From NCBI GenBank assembly GCA_020249865.1, contig JADCEV010000003.1, positions 1 through 48,732 on the forward strand: 48,732 bases of DNA, read 5' to 3'. The position numbers were made by a program, and so were the translations under genes. The stretch comes from Roseomonas sp. Its GTDB lineage: Bacteria > Pseudomonadota > Alphaproteobacteria > Acetobacterales > Acetobacteraceae. Under the pieces are notes generated by a model. The model was not told the origin of the DNA. It was given only the letters and a program-made list of their open reading frames with translations, and searched no databases. Of this stretch, positions 16,240 to 24,205 are shown piece after piece. The stretch's first letter is position 1. Each line of letters begins with the position of its first letter.

Positions 16240-16253
16240 CTTGCGCCCGCAAG
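16240..16253 (-). terminator. Compact hairpin after the protease gene
   Basis: CTTGCG and CGCAAG (16240-16245, 16248-16253) form a six-base stem 11 bases beyond the protease stop on the minus strand. There is no T-run, so termination activity is uncertain. Confidence 0.3.
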
Positions 16254-16264
16254 GGTGTTTCCAA

Positions 16265-17119
16265 TCACTTCGGGAGGTGAGCTTCAATTACCGATCTAAG
16301 CTCTTCGACGCGAAATGCTTTCACGCAGTAACCCAAATGTATCATGACACTCGTCTGCGCGATGAGGGTGCTCGTCGGGACAGGCGCAGGAACAATAGTC
16401 CCATTTGCCGTCATGAAGGGTCCCGAGTGAAGTACTCCAATAAAAAAGAGGCGTACTCCGCCGAAGAAACTTGTGTTACCCAGCTCATCCGTAAACATAT
16501 TCTCGAAGAAAGCAAAGACTGGGGACCCCGAGGAGCCACCAAAAGCCGCAATGTCGACGACGAAATTTGTCTCACCTAGATAATCAGCCTTGTAATGGGT
16601 CGCTAGAGTCCCCCGTCGAACAACAGGCAGATTATTCCTCTCGTCCATAATGCCAGTGGGAAATCCTATCATTAGGACGCTCGTAGCGGCGTGGAGAATA
16701 GGCTGCTGGTGATCGGGAATGAACAAATTGCGGCTTAGGCAAGGGGCGTGCGGTTTTTTTCCATGGCCTTCAAGCATCTCAAGTAAAGGATTTAGAGGGA
16801 TTGCCGCAAGATCGACCGATGGATCCGGATGTTCGAAGATTGGTAGCTGTCCTGCTTCGATACGTACCTTCAAAGGCGGACCAAAAATCCGGACGCCTTG
16901 GCCGTCCGCAGATGCGAAATCAATTTCTATCCAGGTCTTTCCACAGAGAACGTGTCTGTTGGAGACGATAAGAGCTACGTCTACCTTTCCAATCTTCAAA
17001 ACATAAAAAAAGCCCGTTCCACTATGAAAAGTAGCTGCATTGCTTGGGTCTCCAGCACGAATGCGAACTACAGTGTAGGGCAAAGCCTCAAGACCGGAAT
17101 TTGGATTGCTCTCTGCCAC
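16265..17119 (-). CDS. Trypsin-like serine protease domain protein (islet cargo)
   Basis: A 284-residue protein with the chymotrypsin-fold triad: H56 in SNRHVL, D103 in DPSVDLAAI and S197 in GGSSGSPVF. There is no signal peptide, transmembrane segment or PDZ domain, so it is probably cytoplasmic. It begins with GTG behind GGAG at a rather wide spacing. Related stand-alone proteases occur in accessory islands, sometimes beside defence genes, but nothing else diagnostic is here. Codon use and GC are unlike the neighbours, and the flanking 8-bp repeats mark it as acquired. Whether it cleaves a regulator, a phage protein or a peptide substrate cannot be told. Confidence 0.85.
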   Translation of the reverse strand: MAESNPNSGLEALPYTVVRIRAGDPSNAATFHSGTGFFYVLKIGKVDVALIVSNRHVLCGKTWIEIDFASADGQGVRIFGPPLKVRIEAGQLPIFEHPDPSVDLAAIPLNPLLEMLEGHGKKPHAPCLSRNLFIPDHQQPILHAATSVLMIGFPTGIMDERNNLPVVRRGTLATHYKADYLGETNFVVDIAAFGGSSGSPVFAFFENMFTDELGNTSFFGGVRLFFIGVLHSGPFMTANGTIVPAPVPTSTLIAQTSVMIHLGYCVKAFRVEELRSVIEAHLPK

Positions 17120-17145
17120 TATGTTTCTCGCTCCGAAGTTGATTT

Positions 17146-17709
17146 TTACTTTAATGGAACGATTTTGTTTACTGTTAGCCCTTCTTTGTGTGGAGCATTG
17201 TGAAATTCGCGCAATTGCGGATTATCGAAATCCGGCCGCCTGGCGCGGGCAAGGGCGCCGCGCAGCGCCTCAGCCAATTCTGCCTTTTCCGGCGCGGAGA
17301 GGTGGCGGCCAATTTCCAAGGTGCGACCGCGGCTTTTGATCCATAGCCGCCCGCCGCGCGGCGCGGCCTCATCCCATTCCACCTTGGCCCAATAGGCATC
17401 CAGCACGGACCGCACCACGCGGCCGCGATGATCCACATGGCGGATGGAAAGCCCGGCATCGGTCAGCAGCACCATTTCACTGATCCGGCGCGATGCGCGG
17501 GCATGCCACAGCAGCGCCGCCAGCGCCGCGCCGACTTCCAGCCCGATAAAGGGCAGTACCGGCCAGGCGCCAAGCGCGAAGAAGATGCCCGCCGGGATCG
17601 CCGCCGCCAGAATCAACAGCCCCGCCAGCACGCGAAAGCCCCGCAGCGTGAAGCTCTGCGGCGGGGTGGAAATCGCTTCGAATAGAACGGTTTCTCTGGG
17701 GGGTGTCAT
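17146..17709 (-). CDS. DUF2244 inner-membrane protein with altered C-terminus
   Basis: A 187-residue DUF2244 protein: a conserved start (ETVLFEAISTPPQSFTLRGF), two transmembrane helices at about 24-70, and a cytosolic domain with the RGRTLEIGRHLSAPEK segment. Its function is unknown. The last residues after REFH are encoded by islet DNA and form a 16-residue tail ending IVPLK. Without the insertion the gene would end two codons after REF, and DUF2244 proteins commonly end near this point. It is divergent from nth with 37 bp between the starts. The body of the protein is intact, so it is likely still functional. Confidence 0.85.
   Translation of the reverse strand: MTPPRETVLFEAISTPPQSFTLRGFRVLAGLLILAAAIPAGIFFALGAWPVLPFIGLEVGAALAALLWHARASRRISEMVLLTDAGLSIRHVDHRGRVVRSVLDAYWAKVEWDEAAPRGGRLWIKSRGRTLEIGRHLSAPEKAELAEALRGALARARRPDFDNPQLREFHNAPHKEGLTVNKIVPLK
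17201..17208. repeat. Right 8-bp direct repeat (TGAAATTC) of the protease islet
   Basis: Second copy of the 16017-16024 repeat. It falls within codons for Arg-Glu-Phe-His of the DUF2244 gene, exactly where GC content changes. Confidence 0.6.
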
Positions 17710-17746
17710 CGGCGCTTAACTTAGGTCAAAATGGGCCGATAACACC

Positions 17747-18448
17747 ATGCCGAAAGCGAAACCCGATCACGGTTCTGCCCGCGCGCCGCGCCGCGCCCGC
17801 CTGATGGCGCGCGACCAGGCCGAGGCATTCCTGCGCGCCCTGGCCCAGGGCAATCCCGCGCCGGAGACTGAGCTTTTATACAACGATCATTTCTCGCTCC
17901 TGGTGGCGGTGGTGCTTTCGGCGCAAACCACGGATGCGGCGGTGAATAAATGCACGCCGGGGCTGTTCGCAGCCGCGCCCAATCCTGCCGCCATGGCGGC
18001 GCTGGGCGCTGAGGGCATCGCTCCCTTCATTCGTCGTATCGGGCTATGGCAGGCCAAGGCGCGCAATGTGGCGGCCTTGGCGGCGCAGCTGGTGGAACGC
18101 CATGGCGGCAAGGTGCCGGGGGATCGCGCTGCCCTGGAAGCCCTGCCGGGTGTTGGGCGGAAAACCGCCAATGTCGTGCTGAATGTCGCCTTCGGGCAGG
18201 ATACCATGGCGGTGGATACCCATATTTTTCGGCTCGGCAATCGCACGGGCCTTGCGCCGGGCAAGACCACGCGGGCGGTGGAAGAGGGCTTGGTCAAGCG
18301 CTGCCCGCACGAATTGCTGCGCGATGCGCATCACTGGCTGATCCTGCATGGGCGCTACATCTGCAAGGCGCGGGCGCCGGAATGCTGGCGCTGCCCGGCG
18401 CGGGCCTTCTGCAATTACCGGGATAAGGTGCTCGCGCCGAGGGTTTAA
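17747..18448 (+). CDS. nth: Endonuclease III
   Basis: A 233-residue base-excision DNA glycosylase/AP lyase for oxidised pyrimidines. The helix-hairpin-helix LPGVGRKTAN includes the catalytic K139, and the catalytic aspartate is D157 in AVDTHIFRL. The 4Fe-4S cluster ligands C206, C213, C216 and C222 show the normal C-x6-C-x2-C-x5-C spacing. A basic N-terminal extension of about 20 residues precedes the fold, common in alphaproteobacteria. It ends three bases before the marR operator. Confidence 0.96.
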   Translation: MPKAKPDHGSARAPRRARLMARDQAEAFLRALAQGNPAPETELLYNDHFSLLVAVVLSAQTTDAAVNKCTPGLFAAAPNPAAMAALGAEGIAPFIRRIGLWQAKARNVAALAAQLVERHGGKVPGDRAALEALPGVGRKTANVVLNVAFGQDTMAVDTHIFRLGNRTGLAPGKTTRAVEEGLVKRCPHELLRDAHHWLILHGRYICKARAPECWRCPARAFCNYRDKVLAPRV

Positions 18449-18451
18449 TTC

Positions 18452-18465
18452 GATAGCGCGCTATC
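18452..18465. promoter_or_regulatory. 14-bp palindromic operator before the marR efflux operon
   Basis: GATAGCGCGCTATC is a perfect palindrome, 38 bases before the MarR start codon and just after the nth stop. Its size and symmetry fit the half-site pattern bound by MarR/SlyA dimers. It probably mediates autorepression of the marR-hlyD-emrB unit. A -35-like TTGCAT begins at 18469, so bound repressor would block polymerase. Confidence 0.6.
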
Positions 18466-18503
18466 TATTTGCATCCTAGGTATTCTGGGATTAGCCTTTC
18501 CCC

Positions 18504-18965
18504 ATGCCTGACGGGTCAGAGATTTCCCAAGCGCGTTGGCGGCTTGGTGTGGCCATTGCCCAGATCGCGCGGCGCTGGCGCGTGCGGCTGGATCAGCGGA
18601 TCCTGCCCTTTGGCCTGACGGAATCGCGCTGGCTGGTGCTGCTGAGCCTCGCGCGGCGCGGCGATGGCGTGACGCAAAAGGATTTGGCCAAGCGGCTGGC
18701 GGTGGAAGGCCCGACCATGGTCCGCACGCTGGATTGGCTGGAAGCGCAGGGCTTTGTGGAGCGCCGCGCCGCGCCGGGGGATCGCCGCGCCAAGACCATT
18801 CATTTGACCGAAGCCGCGCGCCCGGTACTGCAAAACATCGAAGCCGAAGCCGCCGCCGTGCGCGCCGAAATCCTGGAAGGCATCCCCGAGGAAGATTTGG
18901 CCATGTGCCTTGCCGTGTTGGACCGCGTAGCGCAGGGACTCGCGCGTAGCGAAGGCGGTGCGTGA
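18504..18965 (+). CDS. MarR-family transcriptional regulator
   Basis: A 153-residue MarR/SlyA-type repressor. The winged helix-turn-helix is visible as TQKDLAKRLAVEGPTMVRTLDWLE with the wing RRAAPGDRRAKTIHLT. Flanking helices provide dimerisation. It heads an operon with a membrane-fusion protein and a DHA2 exporter, the same arrangement as EmrR-EmrA-EmrB, so it most likely represses efflux until a toxic ligand binds. A perfect palindrome in its promoter is the likely operator. The stop overlaps the next start (TGATG). Confidence 0.92.
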   Translation: MPDGSEISQARWRLGVAIAQIARRWRVRLDQRILPFGLTESRWLVLLSLARRGDGVTQKDLAKRLAVEGPTMVRTLDWLEAQGFVERRAAPGDRRAKTIHLTEAARPVLQNIEAEAAAVRAEILEGIPEEDLAMCLAVLDRVAQGLARSEGGA

Positions 18966-20098
18966 TGGATATCGGCCCCGCCAAAACATCGCCCGTTGCA
19001 GCGCGGCCCAATGGTGCCTTGAAGCGGTTGCGCTTGGCTGCCGCAATCACCGCAGGCTTGGCGCTGGTGGCTGGCGCCGGGCATTGGATTTATCGGCATT
19101 TCACGCATGTGATTGTGGATGATGCGCGCATCGCCGCGGATATGATCGCGTTAGCGAGCCGCGTTCCAGGCTGGGTGATGGAATTGCCGGTGATTGCCGG
19201 CGATGAGCCTCGCCAAGGCGCGCTTCTGATCCGCATTGATAGCCGCGATTCCGCACTCACCTTGCAGGAATTGGAAGCGCGGCTTGCGAATATCGCAACG
19301 CGCCGGGCAGAGCTTGATGCGCGCATTACCATGGTGGATCGCCTGACCAGTAGCCAGGAAGACGCAACGCGCGCCAAGCTGGAAGCCGCGCGCGCCGCGC
19401 TGCCGGCAGCGGAAGCGGATCGGGTTTTCGCCGCCAGCGAATATGAACGCGCCAATATGCTGATCGGCACCGGCAGCGCCACGCGCCAACGCCATGACCA
19501 GACCCGCGCCTTGCTGGAATCCGCGACCCAACGCGTATTGGCAGTCGCGGCCGATATCCGCACGGCGGAGGCGCAATTGGCCAATGCCGGTGCCGCGCGG
19601 GAGGAAATGGGCGTGCTCCGCCATCAACGCGCTGCGCTGGAACCGCTGGAGCGCGAAATCTCCGCCCAGCGCCAACGCATTGCGATTGATATTGAAGACC
19701 GCACCATCCGCATGCCCTTTGATGGCGTGGTGGATCGCGTTTTCGTGGACCCCGGCGAATATGTGACTCCCGGTCAGCGCCTGATGCTGGTGCATGACCC
19801 GCGCCGGGTGCGCGTGGAAGCCAATGTGAAGGAAACCGAGATTCGCTATTTCCGCCCTGGGCGCGAAGTACGCGTGACGGTGGATGCCTATCCGGGGCGC
19901 GTCTTCACCGGGCGCGTGGAGCGTGTTGGCGCCGCCGCCACCAGCGAATTCGCGCTGCTGCCAAGCCCCAACCCTTCCGGTAATTTCACCAAAATCACGC
20001 AGCGCCTGCCGGTACGCATTGCACTGGAAGACCTGCCGCCCAATGGCGCGCTCCGCCCCGGCATGATGGTGGTGGTGGAAACCCCCGCCCGTGAGTGA
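18965..20098 (+). CDS. HlyD/EmrA-family membrane-fusion protein
   Basis: A 377-residue periplasmic adaptor for a multidrug exporter. One N-terminal membrane anchor (about 20-42, LAAAITAGLALVAGAG) is followed by a lipoyl half (IRIDSRDSAL), a long alpha-helical hairpin (about 100-235, Ala/Glu/Arg-rich coiled coil) and a beta-barrel (FDGVVDRVFVDPGEYVTPGQ). It links the inner-membrane pump to an outer-membrane channel. I chose the ATG at 18965, which overlaps the marR stop, over the GTG one codon before. No TolC-like gene is in the window. Confidence 0.92.
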   Translation: MDIGPAKTSPVAARPNGALKRLRLAAAITAGLALVAGAGHWIYRHFTHVIVDDARIAADMIALASRVPGWVMELPVIAGDEPRQGALLIRIDSRDSALTLQELEARLANIATRRAELDARITMVDRLTSSQEDATRAKLEAARAALPAAEADRVFAASEYERANMLIGTGSATRQRHDQTRALLESATQRVLAVAADIRTAEAQLANAGAAREEMGVLRHQRAALEPLEREISAQRQRIAIDIEDRTIRMPFDGVVDRVFVDPGEYVTPGQRLMLVHDPRRVRVEANVKETEIRYFRPGREVRVTVDAYPGRVFTGRVERVGAAATSEFALLPSPNPSGNFTKITQRLPVRIALEDLPPNGALRPGMMVVVETPARE

Positions 20099-21686
20099 CG
20101 CAACCGCCGGCGCACCCATGCCTTCCCGCGCTTCCTGGGCGGGGCCGGAAATGGCGGTGCTGGCGGCGCGGTTTGGCGATTCCTATCGCTGGATGGTGAC
20201 GATCCCGGCGATGATCGGCACGATTGCGACGATCCTTTCCTCCACCATTGCCAATGTCGCCTTGCCAGAGATCATGGGCGCCTATGGCATGGGGCAGGAT
20301 CACGCGCAGTTGGTGGCAACCGCGTTTCTGGCTTCCGTCACCGGGACCATGTTGTTGAATGGCTGGCTGGTGGATCGCTTCGGGTTTCGCCTGACCTATT
20401 CGGCGGCGATGCTGATTTTCATCTTTGGGTCACTGCTATCGGGCTTTGCGCCGGAAGAAGGCACGTTGATTTTGGGCCGTGTCCTGCAAGGGGCGGCGGC
20501 GGGCATGGTGCAGCCCTTGGGCATGCAAATCATTTTCATGGTCTATCCGCCAGAAAAACGCGGCTCTGCCATGGGGCTTTACGCGGTGGGCGTGGTGCTG
20601 GCACCGGCGCTTGGCCCTGCCTTTGGCGGCCTGCTGGTGGATGGTTTTGGCTGGCGATCAGTATTTTTTCTCGCCATTCCCTTCGCCATGATTGGTCTGA
20701 TTTTGGGCCTGATCGTGATGCCTGGACCCGCGCGCGAAGGCACCAAGCGGCGCTTCGATGCGCCGGGCTTTATCCTGCTGATCACGGCCCTTTTCGCGCT
20801 ACTAACCGGGCTTTCCAGCGGTCAACGCGAAGGCTGGCAATCCGATGCGGTGGTGACGGAGCTTTCCATCGCTGCTTTCGCCGCCATTGCTTTTGTCTGG
20901 TGGGAATGGCGCAGCCCCTATGCCATGCTCAATCCGCGGCTATTCACCGTGCGCGGCTTTGCCTGTTCTTCTCTGGTGGCGCTGGTCTATGGCGCAACGC
21001 TGTTTGGTTCGGTCTATCTGCTGCCGCTCTTTGTGCAGACGGTACAGGGTTATTCCGCGACACGCGCTGGGCTTGTGTTGATGCCGGCAGGGCTTGCGCT
21101 GCTGCTGGTTTTCCCGGTCGCGGGACGGATCGCGGACAAGACCGAACCCTGGTTGCCGATCGGCATTGGGCTGATCCTATTCGCCTATTCCACCTGGCTG
21201 ATGGTGGATGTCGGCACAGATACGCCCTTCTGGACTTTGGCGATTTGGATTCTGATTGGGCGCATTGGCTTTGGCATTGCCATGCCCAGCATGAATGCCG
21301 GCGCCTTGCGATCCCTGCCGCCGCAATGGGTCGGGCAGGGTTCGGGCGCGATCAATTTCGCGCGGCAATTTGGCGGGGCGATGGGCGTCAATCTGCTGTC
21401 CATTTATCTGGAGCGTCACACGCAGCTTTACGCCCAAGCCTTGAACGCCACGCTGGAAGGGCGCGGCAATACCGCCGATTGGCTGCGTGAAGCGGAACGC
21501 TTGCTGGCGCAGGAAGGTTTTGCGGAAGGCACGCGCCAGGCTTTGGCGCAGGATTACCTGGGGCGTGTGGTGCTGACCCAGGCGAGCATGCTCGCCTTTC
21601 GTGATACTTTCACCGTGCTGGTGCTGATTTGTCTGCTGGCGCTGGTTGTTGTGGCGGTGATGCGCGGTGCCAAGCGTCCCAGCTGA
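20091..21686 (+). CDS. DHA2-family (EmrB-like) MFS drug exporter
   Basis: A 531-residue proton-driven exporter with about 14 transmembrane helices. Motif A is present as GWLVDRFGFR, and the antiporter motif C as GVVLAPALGPAFGG. Partner of the HlyD-like protein encoded just upstream. The GTG at 20091 overlaps the preceding gene by eight bases, supporting coupled translation; an ATG at 20118 is an alternative start. The substrates are unknown; EmrB-type pumps expel hydrophobic toxins and uncouplers. Confidence 0.93.
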   Translation: MSDATAGAPMPSRASWAGPEMAVLAARFGDSYRWMVTIPAMIGTIATILSSTIANVALPEIMGAYGMGQDHAQLVATAFLASVTGTMLLNGWLVDRFGFRLTYSAAMLIFIFGSLLSGFAPEEGTLILGRVLQGAAAGMVQPLGMQIIFMVYPPEKRGSAMGLYAVGVVLAPALGPAFGGLLVDGFGWRSVFFLAIPFAMIGLILGLIVMPGPAREGTKRRFDAPGFILLITALFALLTGLSSGQREGWQSDAVVTELSIAAFAAIAFVWWEWRSPYAMLNPRLFTVRGFACSSLVALVYGATLFGSVYLLPLFVQTVQGYSATRAGLVLMPAGLALLLVFPVAGRIADKTEPWLPIGIGLILFAYSTWLMVDVGTDTPFWTLAIWILIGRIGFGIAMPSMNAGALRSLPPQWVGQGSGAINFARQFGGAMGVNLLSIYLERHTQLYAQALNATLEGRGNTADWLREAERLLAQEGFAEGTRQALAQDYLGRVVLTQASMLAFRDTFTVLVLICLLALVVVAVMRGAKRPS

Positions 21687-21743
21687 TCTTGCCGCCCCCG
21701 CTTCCCCGTTCCATTCTGCGCACCATCTGGAAAGGAATGCCAC

Positions 21744-22544
21744 ATGGAAGCGCCCGTACTCGTTGAAATTACTGATGACATCGCGCTGGTCACCTTGAAC
21801 CGGCCGGAGTCGCGCAATCCGCTCGATCCCGAAACCCAGGATGGCCTGATTGCCACCTTCATGAAGCTGGATGCGGAAGCGAAGGCTCGCGTGGCGATCC
21901 TGACCGGCGCTGGCAGCGCCTTTTGCGCCGGCGGCAATGTGCGCCGCATGGGTGAAGCCGCGAGTGGCAGCACGGAACGCACGCCGGCCCAGGCGCGCGG
22001 CTATTATCGCCATGGCATCCAACGCCTGCCGCGCATGTTTGAGCAATTGGAAATCCCTGTGATTGCGGCGGTGAATGGCCCGGCCATGGGCGCGGGCTGC
22101 GATTTGGCCTGCATGTGTGATTTACGCATCGCCGGCCAATCCGCGCGCTTTGCGGAAAGCTTTGTGAAGCTTGGCATCATACCGGGAGACGGCGGCGCCT
22201 GGCTGTTGCCGCGCGTGGTGGGCTTCGCGAAGGCGGCTGAGATGTCATTGACCGGTGATGCGCTGTCAGCGGATCAGGCGCTGGCTTATGGGCTAGTTTC
22301 TGAGGTGGTGCCGGATGCGGAATTGCTGGACGCAGCACGCGCGCTGGCGCGGCGCATTGCCGCCAATCCGCCGCAGGCCGTACGTATGGCGCGGCGGTTG
22401 TTGCGGGAAGCCTGGAATAATCGGCTTGATTCCGTGCTGGAAATGTCTTCCGCCATGCAGGCGGTGGCGCATACCACGGATGATCATAAGGAAGCGCTGG
22501 CGGCGATGCGCGAAAAGCGCAAGCCGACTTACAAGGGCGCCTGA
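21744..22544 (+). CDS. Enoyl-CoA hydratase/isomerase family protein (first copy)
   Basis: A 266-residue crotonase-fold enzyme. The two oxyanion-hole segments are SAFCAGGNVRRMG and GPAMGAGCDLACMCDL, and the active-site region reads LGIIPGDGGAWLLPR. Asp takes the place of the second glutamate of classic hydratases, as in several acyl-CoA hydratase-related subfamilies. AAAGGA precedes the ATG. It opens a three-gene run with a dienoyl-CoA-reductase-like SDR and a second crotonase, suggesting degradation of an unsaturated or branched acyl-CoA. The exact reaction is not predictable. Confidence 0.9.
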   Translation: MEAPVLVEITDDIALVTLNRPESRNPLDPETQDGLIATFMKLDAEAKARVAILTGAGSAFCAGGNVRRMGEAASGSTERTPAQARGYYRHGIQRLPRMFEQLEIPVIAAVNGPAMGAGCDLACMCDLRIAGQSARFAESFVKLGIIPGDGGAWLLPRVVGFAKAAEMSLTGDALSADQALAYGLVSEVVPDAELLDAARALARRIAANPPQAVRMARRLLREAWNNRLDSVLEMSSAMQAVAHTTDDHKEALAAMREKRKPTYKGA

Positions 22545-22547
22545 TCC

Positions 22548-23390
22548 TTGTTCATACCTGGGCTTCTCGCTGGGCGGCGCGCGTTGATCACCGGCGGCGG
22601 CACCGGCTTGGGGCGCGCCATTGCCCGGCGCTATCTGCAACTGGGCGCAGGTATCGCGATTTGCGGTCGGCGTCTTTCGGTATTGCAGGAAACCGCCACG
22701 GCTTTGCGCGCGGAAATCGCCGGCGCGGATATTGCCGTGCATGGCTGCGATATTCGCGATGCGGCGGCGGTGGAGGCGATGCTCGATTCTGTCTTTGCCG
22801 AGGGCGCGCCGGATATCCTTGTGAATAACGCGGCGGCGAATTTTTTGGCGCAGACGCACCGGCTTTCCGCGCGTGCCCTGGATGCGGTGCTGGCCACCAC
22901 GCTGCATGGCGCGGCGTATTGCACCATGGGGGTTGGGCGTCGTTGGATAGATGCGGGGCAGCCCGGTGTGGTGCTGAGTGTCCTGACGCTTTCCGCCTTG
23001 CAGGGCGCGGCCTTCACCGTGCCTTCCGCCATGGCCAAGGCTGGCGTTTTGGCGATGACACAAAGCCTGGCGGTGGAATGGGGCCGGCATGGCATTCGGC
23101 TGGTGGCGATTGCGCCCGGCACTTTCCCAACCGAAGCGGCGGTAGCGCGGCTGCGGCCCGGAGGTTTGGATCACGGTGATGTGCCGCTCAATCGCGCCGG
23201 GCGGCATGAGGAACTCACCGATCTCGCCGCGTATTTGGTTTCAGAGAATGCAGGCTATATCACGGGCGAATGCGTGGTGATTGATGGCGGGCGGCGTTAC
23301 CTTGGCGGGGCACGCGCTGGCGTGCGGGAAATGCTCGGCTGGGATGACGCCGCCTGGGAAAGACAGCGCGAAAAGACACCGAAGAAATGA
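22548..23390 (+). CDS. 2,4-dienoyl-CoA reductase-like SDR with a substituted catalytic Tyr
   Basis: A 280-residue SDR resembling peroxisomal/mitochondrial 2,4-dienoyl-CoA reductases: FIPGLLAGRRALITGGGTGLGRA at the start and VPSAMAKAGVLAMTQSLAVEW around the active site. The TTG at 22548 is the start because family members begin with this FxPGLLAG segment; it lies three bases after the first crotonase. S160 and K164 are in place, but the position 15 before the lysine, tyrosine in DECR1, is S149 (LTLSAL). Either catalysis differs or another residue donates the proton. It overlaps the next gene by ATGA. Confidence 0.85.
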   Translation: MFIPGLLAGRRALITGGGTGLGRAIARRYLQLGAGIAICGRRLSVLQETATALRAEIAGADIAVHGCDIRDAAAVEAMLDSVFAEGAPDILVNNAAANFLAQTHRLSARALDAVLATTLHGAAYCTMGVGRRWIDAGQPGVVLSVLTLSALQGAAFTVPSAMAKAGVLAMTQSLAVEWGRHGIRLVAIAPGTFPTEAAVARLRPGGLDHGDVPLNRAGRHEELTDLAAYLVSENAGYITGECVVIDGGRRYLGGARAGVREMLGWDDAAWERQREKTPKK

Positions 23391-24205
23391 CCGAAGCCTT
23401 CACGGAAATCCTCTACTCAGTTGCGGATCGCGTCGCGACCATCACGCTCAATCGGCCGGAACGCATGAATGCCTGGTCGAGCGTGATGGAAGCCGAAACC
23501 CGCGCGGCCTTCACGCTGGCGGTGGCGGATGAAAACCTGCGCGCCATTGTGCTGACCGCAACCGGCAAGGGGTTTTGCGTTGGTGCCGATGTGTCTGCCA
23601 TCGCCACACGCGGCGCGGAACGCCCGATCTATGCGGGCGTGACGCCACCGCCTGATGATGCGCCACCCACCGAGGATTTCGCGCGGCGCTATTCCTATAT
23701 GCTCAATATCGGCAAGCCGGTGATTGCGGGCATTAATGGCGCTGTGGCGGGGGTTGGGCTTTGCCTGACGCTGTTTTGCGATATCCGTTTCATGGCGGCG
23801 GGGGCGAAGCTTTCAACGGCTTTTGCGCGGCGCGGTTTGGTCGCGGAACACGGCAGCGCCTGGATGCTGCCGCGCCTGATTGGGCCAATGAATGCGGCGG
23901 ATCTTTTGCTCTCAGGCCGCAGCATCACGGCGGAAGAAGCTGCCGCCATGGGGCTGGTGCGCGTGCTGCCGGCAGAAAGCTTCCACGCCTCCGTGCAGGC
24001 TTACGCGGCTGATCTCGCGAATAATTGCTCGCCACGTTCCATGCGCGTGATCAAGCGGCAAATGACACTCGCGCCATTTCAAACCTTGTCTGAAGCCGTG
24101 GAACTTGCCGAGGTCGAGCAGGACGCCACGCGGGGAACGGAAGACCGGCGCGAAGGGGTTGCGGCGTTTCTGGAAAAGCGCAAACCGAATTTCACGGGGC
24201 GCTAA
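23387..24205 (+). CDS. Enoyl-CoA hydratase/isomerase family protein (second copy)
   Basis: A 272-residue crotonase-fold protein: TLNRPERMNAW, the first oxyanion segment GKGFCVGADVSAI, the second INGAVAGVGLCLTLFCDIRF, and RGLVAEHGSAWMLPRLIG with one glutamate (AEHGS) at the catalytic position. It therefore differs from the first copy in its active-site acids and probably does a different step. The start overlaps the SDR stop, so the three genes form one translationally coupled operon. Its 3' end overlaps the convergent methyltransferase by 14 bp. Confidence 0.9.
   Translation: MTEAFTEILYSVADRVATITLNRPERMNAWSSVMEAETRAAFTLAVADENLRAIVLTATGKGFCVGADVSAIATRGAERPIYAGVTPPPDDAPPTEDFARRYSYMLNIGKPVIAGINGAVAGVGLCLTLFCDIRFMAAGAKLSTAFARRGLVAEHGSAWMLPRLIGPMNAADLLLSGRSITAEEAAAMGLVRVLPAESFHASVQAYAADLANNCSPRSMRVIKRQMTLAPFQTLSEAVELAEVEQDATRGTEDRREGVAAFLEKRKPNFTGR

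Larger units (their letters stand above)
16025..17208. mobile_element. Protease islet with 8-bp flanking duplication
   Basis: This stretch has visibly lower GC and mixed codon use compared with both sides. It holds one gene (trypsin-like protease, -) plus about 240 bp of noncoding DNA on its left. TGAAATTC occurs at 16017-16024 and again at 17201-17208. Deleting the insert with one repeat copy makes the DUF2244 frame read REFHP and stop at a TAG overlapping the lipoprotein stop, a compact ancestral junction. No convincing terminal inverted repeats or transposase were found, so the transfer mechanism is unknown. The left part (16040-16111, -) contains a short reading fragment with a CPNC motif that may be a gene remnant. 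Confidence 0.6.

Noticed and set aside
16025-17200. Terminal inverted repeats of the protease islet
   Set aside because: The ends just inside the direct repeats were compared by eye and do not pair convincingly, so I do not call a defined transposon.
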